From positions 35,709,466-35,773,465 of the forward strand of contig NC_134508.1 of the NCBI RefSeq assembly GCF_027942865.1: 64,000 bases of DNA, given 5' to 3'. The first letter of the stretch is position 1, and every line of letters begins with the position of its first letter. The DNA is from Odontesthes bonariensis (lineage: Eukaryota > Chordata > Actinopteri > Atheriniformes > Atherinopsidae). This document shows, one piece after another, positions 41,352 to 64,000 of the stretch. The notes below the pieces were generated by a model. The model was given only the letters and a program-made list of their open reading frames with translations, was not told the origin of the DNA and searched no databases. The position numbers were made by a program, and so were the translations under genes.

Positions 41352-44090
41352 AACATGACAAATGTTAGGAGTGACTAAAACTGGAGTGGTGTGAGGAGAG
41401 CTCTTGGCTCTTGTCATCCTGTTTTTATAACCTCAGCTTGGTCAAGTCATTTTTAACACCCAACCTTAATCACATCATTTTCAGTACCAAGAAGTTTGTA
41501 ATGTGTAAAAAGGAGATGAAACAGTGGGGGAAAATGCAAGGAAAGACTGAAATTTCTCAATGAGCACATTGTCCTTACATATGTGATGCAACAGTCCATA
41601 TGTCACAATTACACCAAGGCTGTGACAATGCGTTGACAGTTATTTTCATGTGCTGTAGCACATAAAGAAAAAGCAGCAAAATTTGTCTGTTGACACAATA
41701 AATGGATTATATTTATTTGAAGATTTCACACCTTGTCATGATACCAAATTGCGAGTAGTGACATGAACATAGACAAATTAAACTAATAACGTTCAATATA
41801 GTGTGAAACAATAGATTTTAATATAATAGTTATTGCTGCTTTCAAGAGTAATTGCAGGATCAGTATATATGTAAATGCACATATTCAACAGGTAACACTG
41901 GTTGATGAACCTGAATCAGACAACTAAAACTGGCTTGCCATCCTTTATGGCCAAATGAAAACAGCCCCCACCCTTTAGCAACGTTTGCTTTGACGTGTGA
42001 CTTCCTAAAATGTCCCTTTGTTACTGATCTAATCGAGGGTTTAACAGTAAACGAGAACTTCAGTAACCTATTGTCTGTTTGCTTCCTCAGACACTGAAAT
42101 TTCTATAAACTGCATGTCAGGCTTTCTAAGCTATTCAGATCTGAGCAATTTAAAACCTGAGGGGTTTTCTGGAAAATATAAACATATCAACAAGAGTATT
42201 TTATTCCAAATCATCTCAAGAAATGAGAAAAGCCTAAATTAAGAAAGAGAAAATTACATTTACGAGGTAATATCTTAAGCTTTCATTGTAAATGGATAAG
42301 AACTCATATTTATCAGAGGCAAAAGCATGCATGTAGTATACTGCATCATGTCCGAATGGTTTTTGATGTACTTCTAAACTCTGAAGACAATAATGACAAA
42401 TTATGGACACCAAACTAATCTCAATGGACTACCCAAACAAAGTTAAACATTTCAGATATAAACTTGAACATCAGTGTTGGCACAGATCTTTTACAACAAA
42501 ATGTTGTATTTGGTGGCAGGAGTCTCAATGTTTGTCACAGTATGCTTGTGTTCTTGTGTTTTTATTCTATAAAATGATATACATAATGTGTTCTATTTAC
42601 AACCAGGATCTACATAAGACATGAAAAAAGTGTTAAACATAGTGCTCAACATTTACTAAAGTGAGAAAAAGCAAGTTTTTGATATGATTTCAAACAGTTT
42701 TAGACATGAAAAGGTTCTGCATTCTCTGTGTTAGTTAAAGCTACATAGAATTTTTTTGTTTAGTCTGATCTGGTAAAAGACATTCAAAATGTACTTGTCT
42801 GTTGTTTTTGTTTAAGATATTTCTCTCTGTAAAATATCTGGTCAAAAGAAAGAAAGAAAGTCATGCAGGAGTGTGAATAGCTTGGTTTGAATTGATTTGT
42901 GATAGTGAATCACCTTTAAAGCTTCCACTGATCTGCACACTGTGCATCTTTAGTGAAGAAAAATGATACTTTATGGAAAAGAAAAGCATATTATCACATC
43001 TGGCCCATGATTCTGTGCAAGCATCGCTTGGAGGCTGTGTTCCAGATCAGCAGGGCAGTGTTTGAGTTCAATGTTACCTTTGCTTCAACATTAATCTCAC
43101 ACATTAGAGTGACTGGCTGTCAGCCCGTGACATGTCTTTCATGGATTAACAGTGTTACTGGAACGATTCTTTGTTCCTACTAATGCTGTGAGCAAGGTAT
43201 CGAGGGAGCTATCAAACAGCAGATAATTAACTCAGGGGCCGACCGAGTTAGTAATAGAATGATGAATTATTCAGTATTTGTAGGCTCTCTCTCCTCATAT
43301 TGCAGGCAACACAATAGTCACTGAGAGTCATACTCACTGAAAATTAGAAATTCATTTTTGTAGACTGCACTGTATAAATACACTCAGCAGAATGACTCAA
43401 CTATTTGAATAGATGTGCCCAAGCAAACAAGCAAGTTCTGTGTTAGGTTTTGTTAAGTTTGTCTTTGTTTTATGCTTATTTGTTTTTGTTTTCATGTTCT
43501 TCTTGTCTTCCAGAGTCAGTTCCTTGTATATCTCAGTCTTGCTTTTCTGCTCTCTGCTCCCCCCTCCTGGCCATAGATTCCAACAACAGTTACACACAAC
43601 CTTTTGTGACACTGAATCAACTTAGTAAATCCTCAAGTGAATGAAACAACACACAAAGCTTTAATATGGGCTATCTTTCAATGTACACTGAGTGCAAGTG
43701 CACCATCATTTTTATCAAGACCGAAAGCTCATTAAAGATTGAGCTGGAGAAAAATATTTCCATGGTCCAATAATTCAGAAACTCAGAAACGACACAAGAA
43801 GAAAAGCTGAACATTGGAAGCTACAAATACGTCGGATGATAAAGTTTCGGTAAGAGCAGAATATCAAACTTGAAAAAGTGAATGAACAAACAACATAAAC
43901 TGAGACGTAACGGTTGAGCTAACATACCTTATCAGCTAGAAAGAAAAATAATTAGCGTTTATTCATGCTCAAATTGATCAGGAACCTCACCAAAGTAAGT
44001 TTAAATAATATAGAAACACAATAAAAACATTTTTTTGTAATTACCTGCTCCTTTGAATTTGATGGAATTACTTTTAAAAATGTTTGAAAC
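41352..44090. other. Intergenic / upstream region of the dynein gene
   Basis: No supported gene. Several ACAAACA-type forkhead-like sites occur (for example near 43888), which would suit FOXJ1 control of a ciliary gene, but such short motifs are frequent by chance. No RFX X-box was seen here. Confidence 0.4.
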
Positions 44091-44287
44091 ATGGATCAGA
44101 TGTTGCACATCCAGCGCTTAGGAACTGAGGAGACTGTTGATGTCACTGTATGCATTTTATTCACTGAATTACAGGAAAAAGTTGATAAATCAACAACATT
44201 AGTGGCTAATAGTGTTTTCTCAGAGGGAATAAAGGGAACCGTTGAGTATTACGGCTTAAGGGGTGATTCTCCCTTCCAGACATCGTT

Positions 44288-64000
<19,713 letters not shown>

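Overview
The window is eukaryotic and most likely from a teleost fish. It holds a long multi-exon axonemal dynein heavy-chain gene with small GT-AG introns. Around it lies a dense mix of fish-type mobile elements: hAT, Tc1, PIF/Harbinger, L2-like LINEs, a Ty3/gypsy element with Gmr1-like domain order, a Ty1/copia fragment and many TTAA-flanked MITEs. No prokaryotic operon, CRISPR array or rRNA gene is visible.

Layout. 1-3,480: a terminal-inverted-repeat (TIR) element (303-1834), then a decayed spliced gene-like unit (about 2045-3455). 3,480-7,380: hairpin, dispersed repeat, tandem repeat and a complete non-autonomous hAT (5534-7380) with a perfect 8-bp target duplication. 7,532-11,968 (minus): an intronless 1,478-codon gene for an EF-hand/WD40 protein of the WDR49/WDR64/EFCAB8 type, with a perfect RFX X-box about 220 bp upstream of its ATG. 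12,639-30,900: Harbinger, three LINE-related tracts, hAT elements, a solo LTR, and a partial second copy of the WD40 gene (17793-23376) split by a foldback hAT and a gypsy element. 30,926-40,203: a hAT with three insertions inside it, two dead L2-like LINE copies on the minus strand, and a 3.1-kb IS630/Tc1-related transposon with a spliced transposase. 40,361-41,350: Ty1/copia 3' end.

44,288-64,000 (plus): exons 1-40 of an outer-arm axonemal dynein heavy chain (DNAH5/DNAH8 type), about 1,710 codons, covering the tail and the start of the linker; the gene runs off the window. Every exon keeps phase, except that exon 37 has an in-frame TGA where the family has Trp. Its introns hold a 920-bp near-perfect palindrome, a five-insertion nest (Tc1 with hAT, hAT and Harbinger inside) and further MITEs.

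Functionally, the two host genes are both of ciliary/axonemal type: a calcium-binding WD40 protein and a dynein motor. Nearly everything else is transposon-derived. I see no undescribed multi-gene system. The most unusual items are the dynein nonsense codon, the intronless X-box-bearing WD40 gene and its transposon-split copy, the foldback elements, and the intron-containing DD35E transposon.
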